Assembly: GCF_000168975.1 (NCBI RefSeq)
Contig: NZ_AAUW01000004.1
Location: 1-64,000, forward strand
DNA length: 64,000 bases
DNA from: Roseibium aggregatum IAM 12614
GTDB lineage: Bacteria > Pseudomonadota > Alphaproteobacteria > Rhizobiales > Stappiaceae
Direction: 5' to 3'
Shown here piece after piece: positions 37,078 through 44,714 of this stretch. Made by a program: the position numbers and the translations under genes. The notes beneath the pieces were generated by a model. That model was not told the DNA's origin, did not search any database, and saw only the letters and a program-made list of their open reading frames with translations. Position 1 is the first letter of the stretch. Each line of letters starts with the position of its first letter.

Positions 37078-38022
37078 ATGCTGCTTTTAACCGAAGACCA
37101 GACCCGCGATGCGTTGCCATTTCCTGATTTGATAGACGCACTGGCAAAGATGTTCCGGTCGGGCTGCGTGATGCCGACACGTCACCATCATGACATGGAA
37201 GTACCCGGTGAGCCGGATGCTACGGTCCTGCTGATGCCGGCGTGGGTGCCAGGGGGCTACGCGGGCGTGAAGGTCGTCAACGTGGTTCCGGGTAATTCCG
37301 AACGCAATCTTCCCGCTATTTCCGCGCAATATCTGTTGTCGGATGCCCGTACCGGAGAAATGCTGTCGTTGATCGACGGCGGTGAACTGACGGCGCGCCG
37401 AACCGCCGCCGCCTCCGCGCTGGCTGCAAGCTACCTGGCCCGGTCTGACGCACGGCACCTGCTGGTTCTGGGAACGGGACGACTTGCTCCCAACCTGATC
37501 GCCGCACATATGGCCGTTCGTTCTATCGACGAAGTCACCATCTGGGGGCGGTCCAGAGAGAAGACGGATCAACTCGTGCGTTCGCTTGCCGATCAGTTTC
37601 CAGTGAAGCTCAAGACGGCAACAAGTTTGAAGGAAGCACTCGGGGAAGCGGACATCGTCAGTGCTGCGACGCTGTCCTCCGAGCCGTTGATCAAAGGCGC
37701 AGTGTTAAAGCCGGGCACACATGTGGATCTTGTGGGAGCTTTCAAACCGAGCATGCGCGAGAGCGACGATGACCTGATCAAGCGGGCCGAGATTTTCGTC
37801 GATACGCGAGACGGGTGCCTGTCCGAAGGCGGTGATATCGTGCAGCCGATCAAGTCAGGCTTGTTGACGCCGGGCGAAATCAAGGCTGATCTCTACGAGC
37901 TTTGCCGCGGCGAACACCCTGGCCGGCAGAGCGACGATGCGATCACCATGTTCAAGTCCGTCGGTGCAGCCCTGGAAGACCTTGCCGGTGCCATTCTCGC
38001 CTATCAGTCCGTCGAGCACTGA
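37078..38022 (+). CDS. Ornithine cyclodeaminase / mu-crystallin family protein
   Basis: NAD(P)-binding protein of 314 residues. The family pattern is clear: VLLMPAWVPGGYAGVKVVNVVPGN, SLIDGGELTARRTAAASALAASYLAR, the nucleotide motif LVLGTGRLAPNLIAAH, and IVSAATLSSEPLIKG. Members include ornithine cyclodeaminase, alanine dehydrogenase and 1-pyrroline-2-carboxylate reductase. The GTGRLAP form instead of GTGxQA is more like the pyrroline-2-carboxylate reductase group, which would fit proline or hydroxyproline breakdown. No catabolic partner is adjacent, so the substrate stays open. It converges with the GNAT gene. Confidence 0.88.
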   Translation: MLLLTEDQTRDALPFPDLIDALAKMFRSGCVMPTRHHHDMEVPGEPDATVLLMPAWVPGGYAGVKVVNVVPGNSERNLPAISAQYLLSDARTGEMLSLIDGGELTARRTAAASALAASYLARSDARHLLVLGTGRLAPNLIAAHMAVRSIDEVTIWGRSREKTDQLVRSLADQFPVKLKTATSLKEALGEADIVSAATLSSEPLIKGAVLKPGTHVDLVGAFKPSMRESDDDLIKRAEIFVDTRDGCLSEGGDIVQPIKSGLLTPGEIKADLYELCRGEHPGRQSDDAITMFKSVGAALEDLAGAILAYQSVEH

Positions 38023-38058
38023 CGGAATGACGTTTAAAGGCAGAGGTGGTCCGCCGCC

Positions 38059-38910
38059 TCAGCCCAATTCAAACGTCGTGATGCCGTAAAGCTGGTCAAG
38101 CGGCAGATCGGGAGCGGGGCCGCGATACATGCGGAAGGTTTCGAATTCCGGCGACAGCTCGTATTTCTCCGCCATCAGCAGCGCAGCCGCGTTGGGCTCT
38201 GGCGTATCAAGGATTACGGTCTGCCCTTTGACCTGGCCGGCGAGTGTCCGGAACAGGGTGTCGGCGATTTCAGGTTCATCGGCAAAGAGTGGCCCGATCT
38301 TGTAGCCTTCACGGCACTGACGGATAACGCCGTAACCTCGCACATGACCATCTTCGACGAATGCAAAACCCCTGCGTGTTTCCAGCATGGGCGCAGCCCA
38401 TGTTTTCAGAAACTGCGTGCGTTCTGCCGGGAAGAAACGTTGATCGTAATCACGAATACCGGGAAAGAGGCCATGGCCAAGCGGCGCAAGACGCGGGTCC
38501 ATTGGCGTGTCGCACATCGAGATCCCTGCGTGCCGGATGTTCCGGTAGACCGACTTGAAGCCGTGCTGGGCATAACTTGCGGTCTGCTCGTTGACCGCAT
38601 CCAGTCCGATAACCCGTGGTCCCAGGTAGTCCATCGCATGGGCCCATATCCTGTGACCGTATCCCATGGTCCGGAATTCCGGCTTGCAGATATAAAGTCC
38701 GATGAAGCCGAACGCGTTGCCATAGCGGACAGCCGAAATAACGTTGATCAATTTCCCGTCAATTTCACCGGCGAAATACCCGTTCGGATCTGCTGTGAAG
38801 AAGGCTGGCCCGTCTTCCAGTCCAGGATTCCATCCTTCCTCCATAGCCAGCTCCAGCGGGATATGGATCTCGTTTTCAGTTAGTTGGCGAATCCTGAATG
38901 CGTCTGTCAT
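38059..38910 (-). CDS. GNAT-family N-acetyltransferase with C-terminal domain
   Basis: A 283-residue protein. The N-terminal GNAT fold carries GLYICKPEFRTMGYGHRIW, with the acetyl-CoA pyrophosphate loop from Arg80, and GLDAVNEQTASYAQHGFKSVYRN. The C-terminal 140 residues form a second domain (GFAFVEDGHVRGYGVIRQCREGYKIGPLFAD) like the one seen in YitH/HolE-type acetyltransferases. The acceptor is unknown. ATG 38910 follows a GGAGGCCAGATG-type ribosome site. It is divergent from the caspase block and not part of it, since its own upstream gap carries no CRP-like half on its side. Confidence 0.85.
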   Translation of the reverse strand: MTDAFRIRQLTENEIHIPLELAMEEGWNPGLEDGPAFFTADPNGYFAGEIDGKLINVISAVRYGNAFGFIGLYICKPEFRTMGYGHRIWAHAMDYLGPRVIGLDAVNEQTASYAQHGFKSVYRNIRHAGISMCDTPMDPRLAPLGHGLFPGIRDYDQRFFPAERTQFLKTWAAPMLETRRGFAFVEDGHVRGYGVIRQCREGYKIGPLFADEPEIADTLFRTLAGQVKGQTVILDTPEPNAAALLMAEKYELSPEFETFRMYRGPAPDLPLDQLYGITTFELG

Positions 38911-39116
38911 CTGGCCTCCGGAGAATCTGCAGGCTTCTGTCTCAACGTAGGATGACTCGGAATGAAAAGAAACACTTGCACCAGGAAGGCATTTTCGTCG
39001 TTTTCACATAAGCTGCCATCGATTGCGAACGTCGTCTCCCTTGCGTCGGCATCACAAGTGTGCATCACTTTCCCTTAAGGCATGTGGTGGGCATCAGCGC
39101 GCCAGAAGTGTCTCCG

Positions 39117-39132
39117 TGTGAGTTTCGTCACA
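39117..39132 (+). promoter_or_regulatory. CRP-like site, perfect match, ahead of the caspase block
   Basis: TGTGAGTTTCGTCACA matches the TGTGA-N6-TCACA consensus at 10 of 10 positions. It ends 57 bases before the ATG at 39189, the same distance as for the PAAR site. The regulator is inferred, not seen. Confidence 0.65.
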
Positions 39133-39188
39133 GACAGGCAACAGCTCTAGCGCAATAGTTTCACGCAGATTTAAGCGCTGAGGACGTT

Positions 39189-41906
39189 ATGCAAAAACGG
39201 GATTATCGACCTCTTGCCACACAGGTTGGCAAATCAATGACCTCCACCACACCAGCCTGGAGGTTGAGGAAAGCTGTCAGGATGGGGCTTTTGAGCCTTC
39301 CGGTCGGCGTTGCCCTGGCGTTTCCATCCACTCATGCGAGCGCACAGACTGAAGACGGCCGGAGAGTAGCGCTGGTCATCGGTAACCAGGACTACCAGCA
39401 TGTCACGCCGCTGGATAATCCCGTCAAGGACACGACGGAGATCGCCAGAATCCTCAGGGAGGCAGACTTCGACGTAACCATCGGCACAAACTTGAACAAG
39501 AAGGATCTGGAGCAGGTTGTCCGCCGGTTCCTGCGGGAGCTGAATGATGGCGATACGGCTCTGTTCTATTACTCAGGTCACGCGCTTCAGGTCGGCGACG
39601 CCAATTTCATTCTGCCCGTCGATGCCAAACTGTCGTCTCAATACGATCTGGAGTTCGAAAGCCTCAAGGTTTCGCATCTTCTCGACTACATGAAGGCTGC
39701 TTCCAGCCTGCAGATCGTCATGCTGGATGCCTGCCGCGACAATCCCTTCGAAATCGCAAGCCTGTTTTGGGGTGAGGAAGAATACGCGCTCGGCAAGACC
39801 AGAGGACTGCGCCGGATTCCAAACAAGCTCGGCACTTTCATTTCCTATGCAACGCGTCCGGGCCAGGTTGCCTACGACGGCAAAGGGCCGATGAGTCCGT
39901 TCACCTCTTCGGTGGTGGAGAACGCGCTCGATCCAGCACTTGAAATCAAGGACTTGATGACCAAGGTCCGGGACGATGTGGTGCGCAAGACCGGCGGCCA
40001 GCAGATCCCTTATGAGGATTCAACACTCGTCACCAGTTTCTACTTCGTGCCTCCCAAGCCCGCTCCGATCGTGACAGCCCATCACAGAGTGAGTGTGCCG
40101 GCGTCGGAGGAACCCGTGCCGATTGGCATACCCGAACCGATCCAGCCGGAAGGCGGATGGCTTAAGGCGACGCTCACCTTGTTGCCTGAAAAAGGCTCCT
40201 TGACGCTCCCAGGCGGACAGGCGGTTGCCGAAGGAGACGTCATAGACGCGGCGCAGCTGGCCAGTCTCGAATTCGTTCCGGAAGGCGCGCAACCCGGCGA
40301 CGTGGAACTGATTTCCTACGAGGTGGAAGATCAATGGGGCGGGTCTGCATCTGCAATCGCTTCCATCACCGTTGCGCAGGCTGAAGCGCCGGTTCAGGAC
40401 AACCAGGCGGATGAAAACCGGACAAAGCGGCTTGCAGCCCTTCTGGCTTGGCTTGAAGACGCTGCGTCCAAGGGCGCGGTAGATGCCAACATCGGCGTCG
40501 GCGCTGTGCCTGTCTACCCGGCAGCTCCAGTTGAAGATCTGCCGGCAACCAGCGACTGGCTGAAGGTCGTCTCCGTCGATAGCGACCTGCAGCTTTCCTC
40601 CGACAGCCGTCTTCTGCAGGCCGGTGACCGGTTTCCTGTTTCTGCACTAGCCACGCTGACCGTTCGCCCACAGATTGGCAGCGAACGTGAAGCGCGGAAA
40701 TTCGCTCTGGAATTGCCGGCTGTCGAAGGCAAGTCAGCCCAAACGATCACGCAGATCGTGCAGCCCCGTGTCACGCAATGCGACCGCCTGGCAACTCAAC
40801 CCTTCGATTTGCAGGCTGTCACGGAAGGACGCCTGGCAAACGATCTCGATGCGGCTGCGGTGGATGCTGCCTGTGCGGAAGCGATGGCAGCTTATCCGGA
40901 GATTGGCCGTTTCGTTTTCCAGCGTGGTCGTGGTGCGTTTGCCGAAGGTAATCTGCAGCAGGCAATCGGCTACTTTGAACAGGCCTACCAGATGGGTCAT
41001 GTCCGGGCTGGCCAGGTGCTGGGGCGGATGTATTTTCTGGGCGCCGGCATTGACCGGGACCGCAAGAAGGCAGTCGAACTTTATCGCAAGGCAGCGGAAC
41101 GTGGCGACGCCTATGCGCTTCATTCCCTGGGCATGGCCGAAATCAAGGGTGAGGGCACTGCGCAAAACGAAAAGGACGGTTTGCAAAAGCTGCTCCAATC
41201 GGTGGAAGCAGGTCACACCTTCTCGTTCAATGCCATCGGTGGGTTTTACCTGAATGGCCAGCACGTGGAAGAAAACGTCGACCGTGCGGTTTACTACTAC
41301 AATCGCTCGGCATCCCGGAATGACATCTACGGCTTCCTGAACGTGGGAACGCTCTATCGCGATGGCAAAGGCGTGCCGCAGGATTACGAAGCAGCGCTTG
41401 GCTGGTTCAAGAAAGCCCATGAGGGTGGCCATCCCGCCGCAGGCACTGCCATCGGACTGCTTTACTACAACGGCCAGGGTGTAGAGAAAGACGACGAAGA
41501 GGCAACGCGCTGGTTCCGCGAGAGTGCGCAGCGTGGAGACCCCTGGGGCGCGTATAACACCGCCTGGATGCTCGGCCAGAAGGATGGAGAAGCGGCAGGT
41601 CAGGACCGTGTTCGCATGCTGGCCATGGCCGTTGCCGTCGAACCCTCCTCGCAGGCTGCGGAGCAGGCACGGGAAGCTCTCGGCGAAGCGCGGAAAAACC
41701 TTAAGGCGAAAGTCATGCAACAGACCTTGACCGACCTCGGCTTCGATCCGGGCCCGGTCGACGGTCAGCCTGGCCGAAAAACCCGTGAAGCACTGGCGGA
41801 CTTCTTCAAGTCCTCAGGACGGTCGCCTTCCGACGGCGACGAAGCCCTGATCGCACTGATCAAGCATCAATGGGAACAGGACCGCCCCAGATATGATCTG
41901 TTCTAA
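39189..41906 (+). CDS. Secreted caspase-like (C14) protease with Sel1 repeats and peptidoglycan-binding domain
   Basis: A 905-residue multidomain protein. An N-terminal signal (LLSLPVGVALAFPSTHASAQ) leads to a caspase fold at about residues 55-290. The catalytic dyad is His131 in YYSGHALQ and Cys182 in LDACRDNPF. Two Ig- or cadherin-like segments follow at about 315-395 and 455-520. Five or six Sel1 repeats lie at about 590-800 (for example GQVLGRMYFLGAGIDRDRKKA). A C-terminal peptidoglycan-binding-like domain (LTDLGFDPGPVDGQPGRKTREAL) closes the protein. It would act in the periplasm. ATG 39237 is an alternative start. The target is unknown; it opens the T6SS-flanking block. Confidence 0.85.
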   Translation: MQKRDYRPLATQVGKSMTSTTPAWRLRKAVRMGLLSLPVGVALAFPSTHASAQTEDGRRVALVIGNQDYQHVTPLDNPVKDTTEIARILREADFDVTIGTNLNKKDLEQVVRRFLRELNDGDTALFYYSGHALQVGDANFILPVDAKLSSQYDLEFESLKVSHLLDYMKAASSLQIVMLDACRDNPFEIASLFWGEEEYALGKTRGLRRIPNKLGTFISYATRPGQVAYDGKGPMSPFTSSVVENALDPALEIKDLMTKVRDDVVRKTGGQQIPYEDSTLVTSFYFVPPKPAPIVTAHHRVSVPASEEPVPIGIPEPIQPEGGWLKATLTLLPEKGSLTLPGGQAVAEGDVIDAAQLASLEFVPEGAQPGDVELISYEVEDQWGGSASAIASITVAQAEAPVQDNQADENRTKRLAALLAWLEDAASKGAVDANIGVGAVPVYPAAPVEDLPATSDWLKVVSVDSDLQLSSDSRLLQAGDRFPVSALATLTVRPQIGSEREARKFALELPAVEGKSAQTITQIVQPRVTQCDRLATQPFDLQAVTEGRLANDLDAAAVDAACAEAMAAYPEIGRFVFQRGRGAFAEGNLQQAIGYFEQAYQMGHVRAGQVLGRMYFLGAGIDRDRKKAVELYRKAAERGDAYALHSLGMAEIKGEGTAQNEKDGLQKLLQSVEAGHTFSFNAIGGFYLNGQHVEENVDRAVYYYNRSASRNDIYGFLNVGTLYRDGKGVPQDYEAALGWFKKAHEGGHPAAGTAIGLLYYNGQGVEKDDEEATRWFRESAQRGDPWGAYNTAWMLGQKDGEAAGQDRVRMLAMAVAVEPSSQAAEQAREALGEARKNLKAKVMQQTLTDLGFDPGPVDGQPGRKTREALADFFKSSGRSPSDGDEALIALIKHQWEQDRPRYDLF

Positions 41907-41926
41907 TCACTGAGGGAGATATTCAG

Positions 41927-42223
41927 GTGAAAACCTTTTTGTTCTTATTGCCCGTTACCGGACTGCTGAGCCTCATGGTCGCAGGATGCCAGACACAGCA
42001 AAACCCGGCTCCGCAGACTGTAACGCAGCCGGTAGCAACACCTTCAACGAGCACTCGGGCATCCAGACCCGCGTACGACCCGATCAACGACCCAACCGCA
42101 CGCGATAACGACAATGGCGGTGGCAATAGCGGCGGTGGCAACAGCGGAGGCGGCAGTAGTGGAGGCGGCGGCGGTGGCGGTGGCGGCGGACCGAGCGGCG
42201 GTGGCGGCGGTAGCTGGGGCTGA
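41927..42223 (+). CDS. Gly-rich predicted lipoprotein (98 aa)
   Basis: A secreted lipoprotein by its signal MKTFLFLLPVTGLLSLMVAGC with lipobox VAGC. After a Thr/Pro-rich stretch, residues 64-98 are almost only Gly and Ser, encoded by repeated GGC/GGT triplets. The start is GTG 41927 with GAGGGAG before it. It lies 20 bases after the first caspase gene and 24 before the second, so all three are likely cotranscribed. No family is recognised. The low-complexity tail may be a flexible spacer, and its DNA is prone to triplet slippage. Confidence 0.7.
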   Translation: MKTFLFLLPVTGLLSLMVAGCQTQQNPAPQTVTQPVATPSTSTRASRPAYDPINDPTARDNDNGGGNSGGGNSGGGSSGGGGGGGGGGPSGGGGGSWG

Positions 42224-42247
42224 CCTCGCGCAGAAAAGGTAACACCG

Positions 42248-43873
42248 ATGAACGTCTCAATTGGCCTGGAAAACAGACGGCATGTCTGGGCCAGACTGTG
42301 CGGCCTGTTTTTCCTCGCAGCGATCGTCAGCAGTCCCGCAGACGCTGGACAGTGGCGCGCGCTCGTCATTGGAGTTGACGCCTATCAGCATGTCTCGCCC
42401 TTAAAGGGGGCGGTGAATGACGCCAGGGACATCGCCCAAACATTGACCGCCGCCGGTGTTGACGATCTGACCACGTTGTTGGACGGCGACGCGTCCAGAC
42501 AGGCGATCCTGTCTTCGTGGGAGAAGCTGATTTCCCGCTCCGCTTCCGACGATGTTCTCGTTTTGTCCTACGCAGGGCACGGTGCTCAGGAGCCGGAGTG
42601 GGTAAAGGGATCGGAAGAAGACGGCATGGATGAAGTGTTTCTTCTTGCCGGCTTCGACATCTCCGCTCCGGGAAATGCCGAGAGACTGAGAGACGACGAC
42701 ATTGCTGCAATGCTTCGGGCCGCCGGGGGGCGCAATGTGCTGGTACTGGCCGATAGCTGCCATTCGGGAACGATGACCCGGTCTGTGGATCCTCGTATCA
42801 CGAGGCTGGGGACCCGGCTGGTCGGTCTGCCGCCATTCGAGAACGATGCCCTGCGCTCTCAATCTCTTTCCCCCTTCCTGGCCCAAAACGCGCCTCAGTC
42901 CGAAGACGTTCAGGACCTGCCAAATGTCATCTATGTCGGAGCTACCGTTGACGGTCAGGTGATCCCTGAGCTGATGATAGCCGGAGAACCGCGTGGTGCG
43001 CTGAGCTGGGCATTTGCGCGCGGTGTCGAGGGAAGGGCGGATCTGGATCGTGATGGCGGCATATCCATGGAGGAGCTCAGCCTGTTCCTGAAGGAAACCG
43101 TGCGGGTGGCGACAGAGGGCCGCCAGTCACCTAGTCTGAGCATCAGCAGTGAAAGCCGCGCGGCTGTCTTGCCACGCGTCAGTCAGCAGATTTTTGCGCA
43201 GGAATCAGGTGTTCTTACCCTGTCTGCAAGCTCGGACAAGGCCACGCCGGCCTTACAGCAACTTACGAGCAAACAGGAAGGCCGCTTGAAGGTTGTCGAG
43301 GATGGCACGGCGGATCTGTTCTGGGATGTCGAGGAAGGTGACGTCCTGACCAAATTCGGTGACGTCGTGCTGCGTGGCAAGGCGACGAATATCGGCCAGT
43401 TTGCCGACGTCGTCACCAAATGGGGCTTTCTTGCCGACCTTTATGCTTTGTCACGAGAGCGAAAGCCTATCGAAGGAACGCTCCAGCCCTCTGTCGGGCA
43501 TATTCCGGAAGGCGATGCGTTCAAGGTGGGACTTACCTCGGACCAGGCAGGCAATATGGCAGTGTTCGCACTGGAGGCAGATGGCACACTTCGTCTGCTT
43601 GCTCCCAACAAGAAGGCGGACCCGCTAGGCAAGGACACCATGGTTGAGGCTGAAAGGCCATATGTGCTCAATCTGCGGGCGGCCCTGCCGTTCGGAGCCG
43701 ATCACATCATCATGGTGCGGTCATCCAAACCGATGCCGCAATTGGTCGGTGTGTTGTCTGCGCTGGACGGGAAAGTTCTCAGTACTGAACTGACTCCCAA
43801 ACTGCTGGAGTTGATCGCGCAAAATGCCGATGCGGTGGGGATCGCCGGCGTCTATACGCAGCCCGCTGGCTAA
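42248..43873 (+). CDS. Secreted caspase-like (C14, metacaspase-type) protease with EF-hand-like loop and DUF4384-like tail
   Basis: A 541-residue exported protein: signal LCGLFFLAAIVSSPADA, then a caspase fold to about residue 260. His111 in SYAGHGAQ and Cys171 in ADSCHSGT form the dyad; the DSCHSGT form is that of metacaspases, which cut after Arg or Lys. DLDRDGGISMEE (residues 265-276) resembles an EF-hand loop, so calcium control is possible. The C-terminal 130 residues (EGDAFKVGLTSDQAG to FGADHIIMVRSSKP) resemble DUF4384. It belongs to the same operon as the caspase-Sel1 fusion. Substrate and role are unknown. Confidence 0.82.
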   Translation: MNVSIGLENRRHVWARLCGLFFLAAIVSSPADAGQWRALVIGVDAYQHVSPLKGAVNDARDIAQTLTAAGVDDLTTLLDGDASRQAILSSWEKLISRSASDDVLVLSYAGHGAQEPEWVKGSEEDGMDEVFLLAGFDISAPGNAERLRDDDIAAMLRAAGGRNVLVLADSCHSGTMTRSVDPRITRLGTRLVGLPPFENDALRSQSLSPFLAQNAPQSEDVQDLPNVIYVGATVDGQVIPELMIAGEPRGALSWAFARGVEGRADLDRDGGISMEELSLFLKETVRVATEGRQSPSLSISSESRAAVLPRVSQQIFAQESGVLTLSASSDKATPALQQLTSKQEGRLKVVEDGTADLFWDVEEGDVLTKFGDVVLRGKATNIGQFADVVTKWGFLADLYALSRERKPIEGTLQPSVGHIPEGDAFKVGLTSDQAGNMAVFALEADGTLRLLAPNKKADPLGKDTMVEAERPYVLNLRAALPFGADHIIMVRSSKPMPQLVGVLSALDGKVLSTELTPKLLELIAQNADAVGIAGVYTQPAG

Positions 43874-43917
43874 GGCCGGAGATCACCTACTATCCTGTTG
43901 CGGCTGAAAAGAATTTT

Positions 43918-43933
43918 TGTGACCATGGCCACA
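43918..43933 (+). promoter_or_regulatory. CRP-like site ahead of the FecR-like/CHASE2 cyclase pair
   Basis: TGTGACCATGGCCACA matches the CRP consensus at 9 of 10 positions. It ends 101 bases before the ATG at 44034, in the 160-base gap after the second caspase gene. The unit it would control includes an adenylate cyclase. Confidence 0.55.
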
Positions 43934-44033
43934 CTCATTTCGCCATCCTCTGGTAATATCAAACAATAGTCGGCGCTGGGCTTCATGGTAATGGCCAGGC
44001 GCATTGGAAAGACCAGAGAATCAGGAGCATTTC

Positions 44034-44714
44034 ATGAAACAGATTTTGAAGCATGCCTGTTCAAGGCGAAGTTTGCGGAGCACCAGTGCTCTCGCCGGTT
44101 TGGTGTTCGCGGTATCCGCGGGCTCTGCACTCGCCGACCCGATCGCGCTTGTGCTCGACAAGTCGGAAGATGTTAATGTGTCCGCGTTCACCGAGCTTAT
44201 GCCGGGCGATGTGGTGGAACTCGGCACGGAAGGACATGTCGATCTGCTCGATTATGCGGCGTGTCAGGAAGTAAGGATCCAGGCTGGTGTCCTGAAAGTG
44301 TCTTCCGAAGGATATACGACCGAAGGGTCTGAGCAGTCGGTCTTGAGGGCAGGCAACTGCTTGCAGGCCGACAGCGGGACCGAAAGCGAGAAGGCGGACA
44401 AAGGCCTGACCGTCACGCTGCGTGGCCTGACGTTGGAAAACAAGAAAGCCGCGTCGTTGATGCTGCGTTTCGACAACAAGCTGCGCGATCAATACGACAC
44501 CGTATTTGTTTCCTTCGGAGGAGGCGAACCCAAGCGCTTCGACATGCTCGACAACATCCTCACCGACATGCCTGACCGCGAGCCGGAAGACGAGGCGATT
44601 GAAGTTGAGCTGTTCCTGCAAGGCAAGGCGCCTGACTATGGTGTCGTCATGCGTACGATCACAATAGACCCGGTCCAGGTCGGACGGAAAACCGCGGTTG
44701 TCATCGTGAAATGA
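44034..44714 (+). CDS. Exported protein, weakly FecR-like (226 aa)
   Basis: A clear Sec signal (STSALAGLVFAVSAGSALADP) precedes a mature domain of about 195 residues. The early part, SEDVNVSAFTELMPGDVVELGTEGHVDLLDYAACQEVRIQAG, has the rhythm of FecR-type beta domains, but I cannot prove the family. Two Cys residues in the mature part could form a disulfide. ATG 44034 follows AGGAGCATTTC; an upstream ATG at 44004 lacks a ribosome site. Its stop overlaps the ATG of the CHASE2 cyclase (ATGA), so the proteins are made together. An extracytoplasmic partner for CHASE2 is a reasonable inference. Confidence 0.65.
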   Translation: MKQILKHACSRRSLRSTSALAGLVFAVSAGSALADPIALVLDKSEDVNVSAFTELMPGDVVELGTEGHVDLLDYAACQEVRIQAGVLKVSSEGYTTEGSEQSVLRAGNCLQADSGTESEKADKGLTVTLRGLTLENKKAASLMLRFDNKLRDQYDTVFVSFGGGEPKRFDMLDNILTDMPDREPEDEAIEVELFLQGKAPDYGVVMRTITIDPVQVGRKTAVVIVK

